The notes beneath the pieces are model-generated. The model did not search any database. It was not told the DNA's origin and was given only the letters and a program-made list of their open reading frames with translations. From Rhodobacter sp. (GTDB lineage: Bacteria > Pseudomonadota > Alphaproteobacteria > Rhodobacterales > Rhodobacteraceae), in NCBI GenBank assembly GCA_022340385.1, contig JAJDOB010000200.1:1-39421 (forward strand): a stretch of DNA of 39,421 nt, written 5' to 3'. Shown here in pieces: positions 27,907-37,887 of the stretch. A program made the translations under genes and the position numbers. Numbering within the stretch: position 1 is the stretch's first letter; each line of letters begins with the position of its first letter.

Positions 27907-28728
27907 CTAATTCGGCCCGTGCATCCCTGAAAATTCAATCACCAGTTCAGGCCGGCCCGGCCGGCACGGACGGTCCAGCGGATGCGGCAGTTTCAACGGT
28001 TTGCTTGCGTCGGCCGGCTGCCGCGTAAAGCTGCATTCAATGACGATCGGCGTTCCGTCATCCAGCACGACGGAATAATTGTTGCCGTGCACGTGGCACA
28101 GGGTCAGCGGGAACGCATCGACAAAGGCCAGGATGCGCTTCATGTTCCGGTCGACATCGTGGAACTCGATGGTCGCCCCCTCGATACGGTCGGCGCAGGC
28201 CAGCAGCGCATCGAGAAGGTGATATTCGCTGCCCTCGATATCTATCTTGAAAAAGATGTTCCGGCGGGTCTCGCCCACGTCGTCGTTCAGGATCGTATCC
28301 AGCGAAATATGGCGCATGCCGTCGTCCCGGCTGACGAAGTTGCAGCGGTGCACCCGTGTCGTCTGGTTGAAGAACCGCCTGAAACCGGCGAACCGCTGCC
28401 AGGCAAGGCGCGCATTCCGGGGCTCGAACAGCGCAAGTCTGGTGTAGAACTCGACGAAGAAATCCCGCGCGGAAACCGACCCGTCATAGGCGAATAGTTG
28501 CACTTCGCGCTGTGCCAGAAACTGTTCCTCGAAGCTCCAGTCGGTGTTGATACCCATGCTGATCAGCAGGTCGGCCCGCTCAAGATTGCGGCGATCCACC
28601 AGATATCCGCCGTCGTGCCCGCGCCCTATCCGGACAAGCGGCACACCTGGCTGGGGTTTCAGCCCGGCGGGCAGCAGGGCGCGGACAAAATCTGGCTCTT
28701 GTTCCACGCCTTGCCGCCTTTCAACCAA
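27907..28728 (-). CDS. FkbM-like methyltransferase-fold protein (TTG start)
   Basis: NIFFKIDIEGSEYHLLDALLA (FkbM-type KIDIEGxE), ISMGINTDWSFEEQF. Confidence 0.7.
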   Translation of the reverse strand: MVERRQGVEQEPDFVRALLPAGLKPQPGVPLVRIGRGHDGGYLVDRRNLERADLLISMGINTDWSFEEQFLAQREVQLFAYDGSVSARDFFVEFYTRLALFEPRNARLAWQRFAGFRRFFNQTTRVHRCNFVSRDDGMRHISLDTILNDDVGETRRNIFFKIDIEGSEYHLLDALLACADRIEGATIEFHDVDRNMKRILAFVDAFPLTLCHVHGNNYSVVLDDGTPIVIECSFTRQPADASKPLKLPHPLDRPCRPGRPELVIEFSGMHGPN

Positions 28729-28739
28729 TACCGGGCAAT

Positions 28740-30131
28740 CTAGTACCTGTAGTGTTCCGGCTTGAACGGCCCCTCGGGCGGAACACCGATATAGGCCGCC
28801 TGCTCTTTGCTAAGCTCGGTCAGCCTGACGCCGATTTTCGCCAGATGCAGCCGCGCGACCTTTTCGTCCAGATGCTTGGGCAGGATATAGACGCCGGGCT
28901 TGTATTCATCCGGTTTGGTGAACAGCTCGATCTGCGCCAGCACCTGGTTTGTGAAAGACGCAGACATCACGAAACTCGGGTGCCCTGTGGCGTTGCCAAG
29001 GTTCAGCAGCCGGCCCTCGCTTAGCAGAATGATCCGGTTGCCTGACGGCATCTCGATCATATCCACCTGTTCCTTGATGTTGGTCCATTTGTGGTTCTTC
29101 AGCGCGGCAACCTGAATTTCATTGTCGAAATGGCCGATGTTGCCGACGATGGCCATGTCCTTCATCTCGCGCACATGCTCGATGCGGATCACGTCCTTGT
29201 TTCCGGTGGTGGTGATGAAGATATCTGCCGTGGCCAGCGCATCTTCCAGCAATACAACCTCGAACCCGTCCATCGCTGCCTGCAACGCGCAGATCGGGTC
29301 GACTTCGGTCACTTTCACACGGGCGCCTGCGCCGCGCAAAGAAGCGGCAGAGCCCTTGCCGACATCGCCATACCCCAAGACCACGGCGGTCTTGCCGGCC
29401 ATCATCGTATCGGTGGCGCGGCGGATCCCGTCGACCAGCGATTCCTTGCAGCCATATTTGTTGTCGAATTTCGACTTGGTGACAGAGTCGTTGACGTTGA
29501 TCGCCGGGAACGGCAACTGCCCCTTCTTGAACAGGTCATACAGGCGGTGCACGCCTGTCGTCGTCTCTTCAGAGACGCCAATGATGGCTTCGCGGGTCTT
29601 GGTGAACCAGCCGGGGCTTTCGGCCATGCGTTTCTTGATCTGCGCGAAAATCGCCTCTTCCTCTTCAGAGGTCGGTACCTCGATCAGGTCGGTTTCGCCC
29701 GCTTCGACCCGTGCACCCAGCAGAACGTACAACGTCGCGTCGCCGCCATCGTCCAGAATCATGTTGGGGCCTTCCGGGAAAAGGAAAGACTTGTCCAGAT
29801 AATCCCAATGTTCGACCAGCGACTGGCCCTTGATGGCAAAGACCGGCGTTCCGCCGGCGGCAATCGCGGCTGCGGCGTGATCCTGCGTGGAAAAGATGTT
29901 GCACGAGGCCCAGCGCACATCGGCACCCAAAGCAACCAGCGTTTCAATCAACACGGCAGTCTGGATCGTCATGTGCAGCGAACCGACGATGCGGGCGCCT
30001 TTCAGTGGCTGGCTTGCGCCATATTCTTCGCGCAGCGCCATCAGCCCGGGCATCTCCGTCTCGGCGATGGTCAGTTCCTTGCGGCCAAATTCTGCCAGTG
30101 CGATATCTCTTACGATGTAGTCCTTCGGCAT
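28740..30131 (-). CDS. ahcY: Adenosylhomocysteinase
   Basis: [75 protein letters not shown]-terminal KPEHYRY; start trimmed to 30131. Confidence 0.98.
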   Translation of the reverse strand: MPKDYIVRDIALAEFGRKELTIAETEMPGLMALREEYGASQPLKGARIVGSLHMTIQTAVLIETLVALGADVRWASCNIFSTQDHAAAAIAAGGTPVFAIKGQSLVEHWDYLDKSFLFPEGPNMILDDGGDATLYVLLGARVEAGETDLIEVPTSEEEEAIFAQIKKRMAESPGWFTKTREAIIGVSEETTTGVHRLYDLFKKGQLPFPAINVNDSVTKSKFDNKYGCKESLVDGIRRATDTMMAGKTAVVLGYGDVGKGSAASLRGAGARVKVTEVDPICALQAAMDGFEVVLLEDALATADIFITTTGNKDVIRIEHVREMKDMAIVGNIGHFDNEIQVAALKNHKWTNIKEQVDMIEMPSGNRIILLSEGRLLNLGNATGHPSFVMSASFTNQVLAQIELFTKPDEYKPGVYILPKHLDEKVARLHLAKIGVRLTELSKEQAAYIGVPPEGPFKPEHYRY

Positions 30132-30539
30132 GCCGCCCGCGCTCCTGAATTGGGAAGTGTCGCCGTGCATTATCACCCGCTGCCTGCCCAAGCAACCACC
30201 TGATCTGCCGCCAATTTTGACGTAACATCCGGCGACGGCGGGCGAATATCGGTGAACAGGTCAATGCCGGAATCTTGCAGACGGCCGGCCATTTTCCACC
30301 GCTTGAACATCCGGGAGTTCTGCGCGTCTGCCTCGGCTATCTGACTGGAACTCGCCCGACAGGACGTTGCATGCCCCCGCCGGTCGAAATATCGTGATCC
30401 CGGTGCGCCGCTTGAAAATATGTTTCATCGCTGGCACGGCGGCAGCGGCGATCACAGACAGGACAGGGTTTGCCTGCAAGGCGACCGCAGCGCTGCGCTT
30501 TGACCAAGGCGTGGCGACGAAAACGAAAGAGGCGATCAA

Positions 30540-31133
30540 ATGGCAACACCCCCCCGCGCATGGCAACGGATGCTTTCGGGCCGCAGGCTTGACCTGCTGG
30601 ATCCGACGCCGTTGGATATCGAGATCGAGGATATCGCCCATGGTCTTGCCTTTGTCGCGCGGTGGAACGGGCAGACGCATGGCGATTACCCCTATTCGGT
30701 GGCCGAACATTCGTTGTTGGTCGAAGAGATATTCACCCGCCAGCACCCCGATGTCCCCGCCAGATGGCGGCTGGCCGCCCTGCTGCATGACGCGCCGGAA
30801 TATGTGATCGGCGACATGATATCACCGGTCAAGGCCGCCGTCGGCCCGGGCTATGGCGAGCTTGACGAGCGTCTTGCCGCGGCCATCCACCTGCGGTTCG
30901 GCCTGCCCGCGCAACTGCCGAAGTGGATCAAGACCAAGATCAAACGCGCCGACAAACTGTCGGCCTGGCTTGAGGCCGTCCAGATTGCGGGCTTCACCGA
31001 AGCAGAGGCCAACCGGTTCTTTGGCAAACCGGGCCCCGAAGACATCGAACCCCTGACCATCCGCCTGCGCGAACCGCTTGCGGCCCGTGCCGCCTACACT
31101 GCCCGCCACGCCGCGCTGCTGGCGCAGATTTAG
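30540..31133 (+). CDS. HD-domain hydrolase (YfbR-like)
   Basis: YSVAEHSLLVEE, LAALLHDAPEYVIGDMISPVK. Confidence 0.92.
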   Translation: MATPPRAWQRMLSGRRLDLLDPTPLDIEIEDIAHGLAFVARWNGQTHGDYPYSVAEHSLLVEEIFTRQHPDVPARWRLAALLHDAPEYVIGDMISPVKAAVGPGYGELDERLAAAIHLRFGLPAQLPKWIKTKIKRADKLSAWLEAVQIAGFTEAEANRFFGKPGPEDIEPLTIRLREPLAARAAYTARHAALLAQI

Positions 31134-31218
31134 GCATGACCGGCCTCGCCCGCCGTGTCAGCATCGCCGTTTGAAAGCGGCGCATTCATCTGCCAGAACT
31201 GCAAATTCGTGCAAACCA

Positions 31219-31725
31219 ATGATCGAGCGTTCTGTGCCCCCAGTCATCCGCCCCGCCAATTCAAATGACGCCGATGCAATGGCCGGCTTGCTGAATGATA
31301 TCATCAGGATCGGCGGCACAACCGCCCACACCGATCCGGTCGACGCGAAAACACTGTTGAAATGGATGGCCGCCTGGCCCGGTCGATCAAATTGGCATGT
31401 CGCAGTCGCGGAAGATGGCGCGCTTATGGGTTTCCAGTTCGCCGAGCCGCATCCGCTGCTTTCCGCCGACACCGCCGATGTCGCAACCTTCGTCCGGGTC
31501 GGTGCCACCGGTCGTGGCATCGGCAGCCAGTTGTTCGCCGCCACCCGTTCCGCGACCTTGGCGCTTGGATACGCCGCCATGGTCGCCGTGATCCGGGCCG
31601 ACAATACCGGCGGGCTGGCCTATTACCGCGGGCGCGGCTTTCGGGAAATCGACCGCCTGCGCGGGGTCACACTTGGCAACGGGCTGGTTGTCGACAAGAT
31701 CGTTGCGCGCTTTGATCTGCGCTGA
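31219..31725 (+). CDS. GNAT family N-acetyltransferase
   Basis: IRPANSNDADAMAGLLNDII, VRVGATGRGIGSQLFAATRSATLALGY, ADNTGGLAYYRGRGFREIDR. Confidence 0.9.
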   Translation: MIERSVPPVIRPANSNDADAMAGLLNDIIRIGGTTAHTDPVDAKTLLKWMAAWPGRSNWHVAVAEDGALMGFQFAEPHPLLSADTADVATFVRVGATGRGIGSQLFAATRSATLALGYAAMVAVIRADNTGGLAYYRGRGFREIDRLRGVTLGNGLVVDKIVARFDLR

Positions 31726-31817
31726 TCGACAGCGCCGCGATCTCTGATGTCCCAAGGCGATGCGGTCTTGCCCACTGGCGCATCGGGAATTTCCGCACCA
31801 GCCGGAAAACAACCGTC

Positions 31818-32165
31818 TCAGCTTTCCCCGCCCGGCGCGAAACAGCCCGGTTTCGTTCCCGCCCGCCCGTTGTCTTGCGCCCAGCCGACAAAATCACCTT
31901 CAACGAAAAACAGCGTCAGCCCGTCCGACCACGCTGCCACCTCGCCACAACCTTGTAGGGTTTCGCGGCGCGTCGGGGGTGCGCCCTTCAACCGCGAGAC
32001 AGCTGTGATCACACCGGCCCGGTCGCGTCCGAAATCTATCCGCAGAACGGTTCCGTGGGGCTGCAATCCGCCCGCGTCAGGGGTCAACCCAACGGGCGGC
32101 GGCGCCGGACTGATTGGCGTGCAACCTGCCGCAAACAATAGAAGAACTGCCGTCGCCCGTATCAC
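31818..32165 (-). CDS. Putative lipoprotein, unknown function
   Basis: MIRATAVLLLFAAGC lipobox; start overlaps the regA stop by 4 nt. Confidence 0.75.
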   Translation of the reverse strand: MIRATAVLLLFAAGCTPISPAPPPVGLTPDAGGLQPHGTVLRIDFGRDRAGVITAVSRLKGAPPTRRETLQGCGEVAAWSDGLTLFFVEGDFVGWAQDNGRAGTKPGCFAPGGES

Positions 32166-32716
32166 CGGGGCGAGCGTTTTGCCAAAATGCGCTGCAAGGT
32201 CCGGCGGTGCATGTTCAGCCGCCGCGCGGTTTCGCTGACGTTGCGATCACACAATTCATAAACCCGCTGGATATGTTCCCAACGCACACGGTCCGCGCTC
32301 ATCGGGTTTTCCGGCGGCGGGGGCAATTCATCGCCCCGCACCAGCAACGCGTTGGTGATGTCATTGGCATCCGCCGGCTTGGACAAATAATCCGTCGCCC
32401 CGATCTTCACTGCCGCCACAGCCGTGGCGATGGCACCATATCCGGTCAGTACGACGACGCGGCAGTCGGGCCTGCGTTCGCGCAGAACCTCGACGATATC
32501 AAGGCCATTGCCGTCCTCCAGCCGCAAATCGCAAACCGCGTAGGCGGGCGGTCGCGCGGTCGCAATCGCCTTGCCGGCGGCCACGGACCCGGCGCATTCA
32601 ACCTCGAATCCGCGCTTTTCCATCGCGCGCGCCAGGCGCCGCAGGAACGGTTCGTCATCATCGACCAGCAACAGCGATTTGTCATCGCCCAGTTGTTGCG
32701 CTTCCCGCTCGGCCAT
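32162..32716 (-). CDS. regA: ActR/PrrA/RegA family redox response regulator
   Basis: LLVDDDEPFLRRLARAMEKRGFEV, CDLRLEDGNGLD, LTGYGAIATAVAAVKIGATDYLSKPAD, C-terminal Fis-type HTH NVSETARRLNMHRRTLQRILAKRSPR. Confidence 0.97.
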   Translation of the reverse strand: MAEREAQQLGDDKSLLLVDDDEPFLRRLARAMEKRGFEVECAGSVAAGKAIATARPPAYAVCDLRLEDGNGLDIVEVLRERRPDCRVVVLTGYGAIATAVAAVKIGATDYLSKPADANDITNALLVRGDELPPPPENPMSADRVRWEHIQRVYELCDRNVSETARRLNMHRRTLQRILAKRSPR

Positions 32717-32778
32717 GGCTGCCCCTTCCGCCTGCTTCTTTTGCTTTCCGCCAACCCTAGAACGCCGGCGCAGCGCGG

Positions 32779-33408
32779 TCAATTTGCCCGGACGTTGTCA
32801 ATGAAGCAGGCTGTTCTTTTTGCCATATCCTCGGGCGTGGTCTCGCGGCGGAAAAATTCGACGAAACCCACCTCTGGCAACACCAGGTAGGTGAACACCG
32901 AATGGCTCATCAGATAGAATTCATCGTCGGTTTCCTGCTTGCTGTACAGCGTCCGGTACGCGCGCGACGCCTTGGCTACCTGTTCTGGCGACCCGGTCAG
33001 CCCGATCATGTTTTCGTGCATGTAACCGGCATATTCGCCAACAACCTCTGGCGTGTCGCGTTCGGGGTCGATCGAAATGAAGGCGCCCTGAACGTCGTGG
33101 CCCATCTCTGCCAGCAGATCCATCGCTTCAGCGTTGCGCGCGGCATCGACCGGGCAGACATCGGGGCAGAACGTATAACCAAAATAGATCAGCGTCGGCT
33201 TTGTGATCACATCCTTGTCGGTAACCGTCTGCCCCTGTCCGTTGACCAGCGTGAACGGGCCGCCAATGCTGCCGGCGCCGCCGGCGATGGCGGTTTCGCG
33301 GCAATCGGCAAAAGCTTCGCCAGACCCGCGGCCGACAGTCATCCACCATGTCGCACCCAACAGCGCGACGACTGCGACTCCGGATGCTATTACGGAAATC
33401 CTGAACAT
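32779..33408 (-). CDS. senC: SCO1/SenC/PrrC family protein
   Basis: LIYFGYTFCPDVCPVDAARNAEAMDLL (CxxxC), ISIDPERDTPEVVGEYAGY. Confidence 0.95.
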   Translation of the reverse strand: MFRISVIASGVAVVALLGATWWMTVGRGSGEAFADCRETAIAGGAGSIGGPFTLVNGQGQTVTDKDVITKPTLIYFGYTFCPDVCPVDAARNAEAMDLLAEMGHDVQGAFISIDPERDTPEVVGEYAGYMHENMIGLTGSPEQVAKASRAYRTLYSKQETDDEFYLMSHSVFTYLVLPEVGFVEFFRRETTPEDMAKRTACFIDNVRAN

Positions 33409-33465
33409 GGTCAGCCTCCATTGCCAAACGCGCGCATTGATCCGTCACCGGGCTCCGGCATACAA

Positions 33466-33480
33466 GTGTCGCAATGACGC
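33466..33480 (-). promoter_or_regulatory. Candidate RegA/RegR-type binding site in the senC/regB divergent region
   Basis: Minus strand GCGTCATTGCGACAC, close to a RegR-like GNGRCRTTNNGNCGC consensus recalled from memory. Confidence 0.4.
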
Positions 33481-33501
33481 ATTCCCCATCTAGGCATCCC
33501 G

Positions 33502-34896
33502 ATGGCTGAACAAAACCCCGGGCTTCTGGCGCAGGAGCCTCGCAGCAACTGGGTCAGGCTGCGCACGCTGATCGTGCTGCGCTGGATGGCCATCGCCGGA
33601 CAGCTTGCCGCCATCACCGTGGCGCAACGGTATTTCAACCTGACCCTGGAGCTCGGGATATGCTACGCCGCCATTGGCGCGTCGATCATTGCCAATCTGG
33701 TGGCGATCTTCGTCTACCCGGAAAACAAGCGCCTCAGCGAAGGCGAAGTGTTCCTGATGCTGCTGTTCGATATCAGCCAGTTGGCGGTCTTGCTGTTTCT
33801 TGCCGGGGGGCTGCACAATCCCTTTGCGCTGCTGATCCTGGCCCCGGTCACCATTTCCGCCACCGCCCTGAAAGCTCGATCCACGGTTCTGCTGGGCGCG
33901 GTTGCCATCGCCTTGATCACCATGCTGGTGTTCTTCCACATCCCGCTGCGCACCCAGCAGGGGTTTGTCATGCGTATGCCGGATATCTTCTTGTTCGGCT
34001 TCTGGGCCGCCATAACCATCGGGATCGTGTTCGAGGCGATCTATGCGCGGCGCGTGACGCAGGAAATCCACTCGATGGGTCAGGCGCTGCTGGCCACCCA
34101 GATGGCGCTGGATCGCGAACAGAAGCTGACCGATCTGGGCGGCGTGGTGGCGGCGGCGGCGCATGAATTGGGCACGCCGCTGGCCACGATCAAGCTGGTC
34201 AGCGCCGAATTGATGGAAGATCTGGCCGACCTGCCCGAACAGTATGACGATGTGGTGCTGATCCGCGATCAGGCCGACCGCTGCCGCGATATCCTGCGGT
34301 CCATGGGGCGGGCGGGGAAGGACGACCTGCTGCTGCGCCACGCACCGTTGGGCACCGTCATCCGCGAGGCCGCCGAACCGCATTCCGAGCGTGGCAAGAA
34401 AGTGGAAATCGACCTGCGGCCCGCCGATGGCGCCGACCCGGGGCAGCCGAATATTGCGCGCCGGCCAGAGATCATTCACGGATTGCGCAATCTGGTGCAG
34501 AACGCCGTCGACTTTGCCGAAACCACCGTCTGGATCGATGCCGTCTGGACGAATACCACCATCGAAATCCGAATCATCGACGATGGGGCCGGCTTTCCGC
34601 CGCACCTTCTGGGGCGTATCGGTGATCCGTTTGTGCGCCGCCGGCGCACTTCGGAAGAACGTCGCAAACGGCCCGGCTACGAAGGCATGGGGCTGGGGCT
34701 GTTCATCGCCAAAACGCTGCTGGAGCGCTCCGGTGCGGAGCTCGGGTTTGCCAATGCAAGCGATCCGTTGAGCCCGCGCAAGCCCGGTATCCGCAGCGGG
34801 GCGATTGTCGAACTTGCTTGGCCGCGCCGGATGATCACCCAAGCCGAGGAAAATCTGGGACGCGGGTTGGGCGAGAACCTTCCGATAGAGGCGTGA
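33502..34896 (+). CDS. regB: ActS/PrrB/RegB family redox-sensing histidine kinase
   Basis: Six-TM region, GGLHNPF quinone box, AAAHELGTPLATIKLVSAELMEDL H-box, DRCRDILRSMG, GMGLGLFIAKTLLERSGA. Confidence 0.97.
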   Translation: MAEQNPGLLAQEPRSNWVRLRTLIVLRWMAIAGQLAAITVAQRYFNLTLELGICYAAIGASIIANLVAIFVYPENKRLSEGEVFLMLLFDISQLAVLLFLAGGLHNPFALLILAPVTISATALKARSTVLLGAVAIALITMLVFFHIPLRTQQGFVMRMPDIFLFGFWAAITIGIVFEAIYARRVTQEIHSMGQALLATQMALDREQKLTDLGGVVAAAAHELGTPLATIKLVSAELMEDLADLPEQYDDVVLIRDQADRCRDILRSMGRAGKDDLLLRHAPLGTVIREAAEPHSERGKKVEIDLRPADGADPGQPNIARRPEIIHGLRNLVQNAVDFAETTVWIDAVWTNTTIEIRIIDDGAGFPPHLLGRIGDPFVRRRRTSEERRKRPGYEGMGLGLFIAKTLLERSGAELGFANASDPLSPRKPGIRSGAIVELAWPRRMITQAEENLGRGLGENLPIEA

Positions 34897-34904
34897 GCCG
34901 CAGC

Positions 34905-34920
34905 TTAACCCATCATTAAC
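34905..34920 (+). promoter_or_regulatory. CtrA-type binding site
   Basis: TTAA-CCCATCA-TTAAC matches TTAA-N7-TTAAC exactly; 42-57 nt upstream of the multi-PAS gene start. Confidence 0.6.
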
Positions 34921-34961
34921 CCGCGAAAAGCTATCGTGACCCGGGGTAGCCTTATGCGGAC

Positions 34962-36542
34962 ATGGCTGTGAAGGAACTGGGATCGGAACTGGTATTTTTG
35001 ACGCAGGCCGCGGGCCTGATCATCGCGGCTTTCGCGGTTGCGGTTGCGGCGCTTGTCGCCATGGCGCTGCGCCCGGACCGCGCGGCAGGCAAAGCTCCGC
35101 AATCCAGTTTGCCAAAGAGTGTCTTTATTTTCGACGGTGATGCGCTGGTCGATGCCACCGACGCCGCGCGCCGCCTGCTGGAACTGACACCGCCCTGCGA
35201 ATCCGACATTCAGCGTCTGGTAAGCTTTCTGGCACCGCGTTTTCCGGAACTGCCCGACAGCGTGATGCAAAGCAGCGAACGGCGGACAATTGTCATGACC
35301 TCGGCCGATGGGCTGTCCCGGTTGCACCTTCAGGTCGGGCCATCCCGCCTGCGCCTGACGCTGACCGATCTGGACGCCACGGCCCCGGGGCTGGACCAGC
35401 ACGGTCTGGCGGCACTCACGCAGGAATTGCAGATGCACCGCGCCGTGGCCGACCATACGCCGTTTCCGGTCTGGCGGCAGTCGGGCGACGGGCGCATCGT
35501 CTGGGCCAATGCCCAGTACTGCGCCTTGGCGGCCAAGCTGGGCTGGACCAGCCGCACGGCCCCGACCCCGCCGCGCATTTTCCCGACGGACCCGATTGCA
35601 GAGACTTCCTGCAAATCAATTCAGCGCACCCGCCTGGAACTGCCCGACGAGGACGAGCCTAGATGGTTCGAATATCAGGTGACCCAGATCGGCTCGGACG
35701 CCCTTGTTGCCGCATTTCCTGTCGATCGGGTGGTACAGGCCGAACGCAACCTGGGCGATTTCACCCAGACGCTGACGCAGACATTCGCGCATCTCAGCGT
35801 CGGACTTGCGATCTTCAACCGTAGCCGCGAACTTGCGGTTTTCAATCCGGCGCTGACCGATCTTCTGGGGCTTTCACCGGAATACCTGATCACCCGGCCG
35901 ACCCTGTTCCAGATGTTCGACCGGCTGCGCGAACACCGGCTGATGCCGGAGCCGAAGAATTACAAGACCTGGCGGCAGAAAATGTCGGAAATCGAAGCGG
36001 CAGCGGCTGACGGCGTGCATTCCGAAACCTGGTCGCTGGCCGACGGGCGCACCTATCGTGTGACCGGGCGCCCGCATCCCGCCGGCGCGGTCGCCTTCGT
36101 GTTCGAGGATATCAGCGCCGGTATCTCGCAGGAACGCCGGCTTCGCAGCGATCTGCAACTGGGACAGGCCGTTATCGACGGGCTGGACGAGGCGATGGCG
36201 GTATTCACACCATCAGGCGAACTGGCGATGTCCAATCGTGCCTATGCGAAACTTTGGGATGGGGCGTGCGATGCCGATGGCACCGCGACAAGATTTCTTG
36301 ATGCCTCCAGAATCTGGCAGAATGCCACCGTCCCGACGCCGGTATGGGGCGATGTCCGCGACTTTGCCGTCACCCTGACAGAGCGGACCAACTGGACCGC
36401 CGAGGTGCGTCTGCGCGACGGACGGCGGCTGAACTGCCGGTTCGACACCATGCCGGGTCGCTGCACCCTCGTCGGATTTTCCATCGGCCAGGATACCGCG
36501 CAGGCGCCGCGCTCGGACTTGCGCGAATCCGCATCGGCGTAA
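34962..36542 (+). CDS. Membrane-anchored multi-PAS-domain protein without a kinase or other output domain
   Basis: N-terminal TM; PAS-like segments (FPVWRQSGDGRIVWANAQYC; LSVGLAIFNRSRELAVFNPALTDLLGL; LDEAMAVFTPSGELAMSNRAYAKLW); no H-box or ATPase motifs. Confidence 0.85.
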   Translation: MAVKELGSELVFLTQAAGLIIAAFAVAVAALVAMALRPDRAAGKAPQSSLPKSVFIFDGDALVDATDAARRLLELTPPCESDIQRLVSFLAPRFPELPDSVMQSSERRTIVMTSADGLSRLHLQVGPSRLRLTLTDLDATAPGLDQHGLAALTQELQMHRAVADHTPFPVWRQSGDGRIVWANAQYCALAAKLGWTSRTAPTPPRIFPTDPIAETSCKSIQRTRLELPDEDEPRWFEYQVTQIGSDALVAAFPVDRVVQAERNLGDFTQTLTQTFAHLSVGLAIFNRSRELAVFNPALTDLLGLSPEYLITRPTLFQMFDRLREHRLMPEPKNYKTWRQKMSEIEAAAADGVHSETWSLADGRTYRVTGRPHPAGAVAFVFEDISAGISQERRLRSDLQLGQAVIDGLDEAMAVFTPSGELAMSNRAYAKLWDGACDADGTATRFLDASRIWQNATVPTPVWGDVRDFAVTLTERTNWTAEVRLRDGRRLNCRFDTMPGRCTLVGFSIGQDTAQAPRSDLRESASA

Positions 36543-36638
36543 CGCTGCGCAAATGCTCCTTCAATTCCGGCCGCGCGATGTTTCAATTGGCGACCGCTTC
36601 CTGTATGACGCCCTGCAATCTTTTGCGGAGACGCGACA

Positions 36639-37826
36639 ATGACCGCCCCGGCCCCGATCACTCAGGACGTCCACACCATCCCGCGGATGCTGCCCAGGAC
36701 AGACCGTGTCAATCTGCTTGGCCTGACACGCGACAATCTGCGCGATGTGCTGATCGCCGCCGGCACGCCGGAAAAACAGGCACGCATGCGTGTCGGACAG
36801 ATCTGGCAGTGGATCTACCAGAAGGGCGTGCGCGACTTCGACGCGATGACCAACCTTGCCAAGCCATATCGGGAAATGCTGGCCGCCCAATTCGAGATCG
36901 CGCTTCCCGAAGTGGTCACCCGCGAAGTCTCTGCCGATGGAACCCGGAAATACCTGGTGCGCATCGCCGGCGGACACGAGGTGGAAACCGTCTATATACC
37001 CGAAACCGACCGCGGTACGTTGTGCATTTCAAGCCAGGTCGGCTGCACTTTGACCTGTTCGTTCTGCCATACCGGCACCCAGAAACTGGTGCGCAACCTG
37101 ACGGCGGGTGAAATCATCGGCCAGGTGATGCTGGCGCGCGACGATCTGGGCGAATGGCCCGAACCCGGGCGCGCGCCCAAGAATGAATCGCGCCTGCTGT
37201 CGAATATCGTTCTGATGGGTATGGGCGAGCCGCTTTACAATTTCGAAGCCGTGCGTGACGCGATGAAGATCGCAATGGATCCGGAAGGCATTCAGCTGTC
37301 GCGCCGCCGCATCACCCTGTCGACAAGCGGCGTCGTGCCCGAAATCGCCCGGACCGCGCAGGAAATCGGCTGTTTGCTGGCCGTGTCGTTTCACGGCACC
37401 ACCGACGAGATTCGCGACAAACTTGTGCCGATCAACAAGAAATGGAACATCGCCACGTTGCTGGACGCGCTGCGCGCCTATCCGAAAGCCTCTAATTCGG
37501 AGCGCATCACGTTCGAATACGTGATGCTGAAGGGGGTCAATGACAGCGACGAGGACGCACGCCGCCTGGTCAACCTGATCAAGGGCATTCCCGCCAAGAT
37601 CAACCTGATCCCGTTCAACGAATGGCCGAATGCGCCCTATGAGCGGTCAGACTGGAACCGGATAGAGGCCTTTGCCGACATCGTCTACAAGGCCGGATAC
37701 GCCAGCCCGGTGCGCACCCCGAGGGGCGAGGATATCATGGCGGCCTGCGGCCAGTTGAAATCGGCAACCGAACGGACCCGGAAATCGCGCGCGCAGATCG
37801 CCACCGAGGCCGGACTGGCAGAGTGA
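36639..37826 (+). CDS. rlmN: 23S rRNA (adenine2503-C2)-methyltransferase
   Basis: [28 protein letters not shown] (CxxxCxxC), [37 protein letters not shown]. Confidence 0.98.
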   Translation: MTAPAPITQDVHTIPRMLPRTDRVNLLGLTRDNLRDVLIAAGTPEKQARMRVGQIWQWIYQKGVRDFDAMTNLAKPYREMLAAQFEIALPEVVTREVSADGTRKYLVRIAGGHEVETVYIPETDRGTLCISSQVGCTLTCSFCHTGTQKLVRNLTAGEIIGQVMLARDDLGEWPEPGRAPKNESRLLSNIVLMGMGEPLYNFEAVRDAMKIAMDPEGIQLSRRRITLSTSGVVPEIARTAQEIGCLLAVSFHGTTDEIRDKLVPINKKWNIATLLDALRAYPKASNSERITFEYVMLKGVNDSDEDARRLVNLIKGIPAKINLIPFNEWPNAPYERSDWNRIEAFADIVYKAGYASPVRTPRGEDIMAACGQLKSATERTRKSRAQIATEAGLAE

Positions 37827-37887
37827 CCGGCGACGCGGCGGCATTTGACCGCGCCGCAGGCAGGTTCGGCTTTGCCCGTCCTGAAGG

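Noticed and set aside
29091-30203. 370-aa plus-strand ORF
   Set aside because: Antisense to ahcY, whose protein is clearly recognisable.
30132-30260. SAH or SAM/SAH riboswitch upstream of ahcY
   Set aside because: AGGAGCGCG occurs near the start codon but the rest of the conserved SAH-riboswitch core could not be matched; it reads as an ordinary RBS.
33490-34842. 450-aa minus-strand ORF
   Set aside because: Shadow ORF opposite regB.
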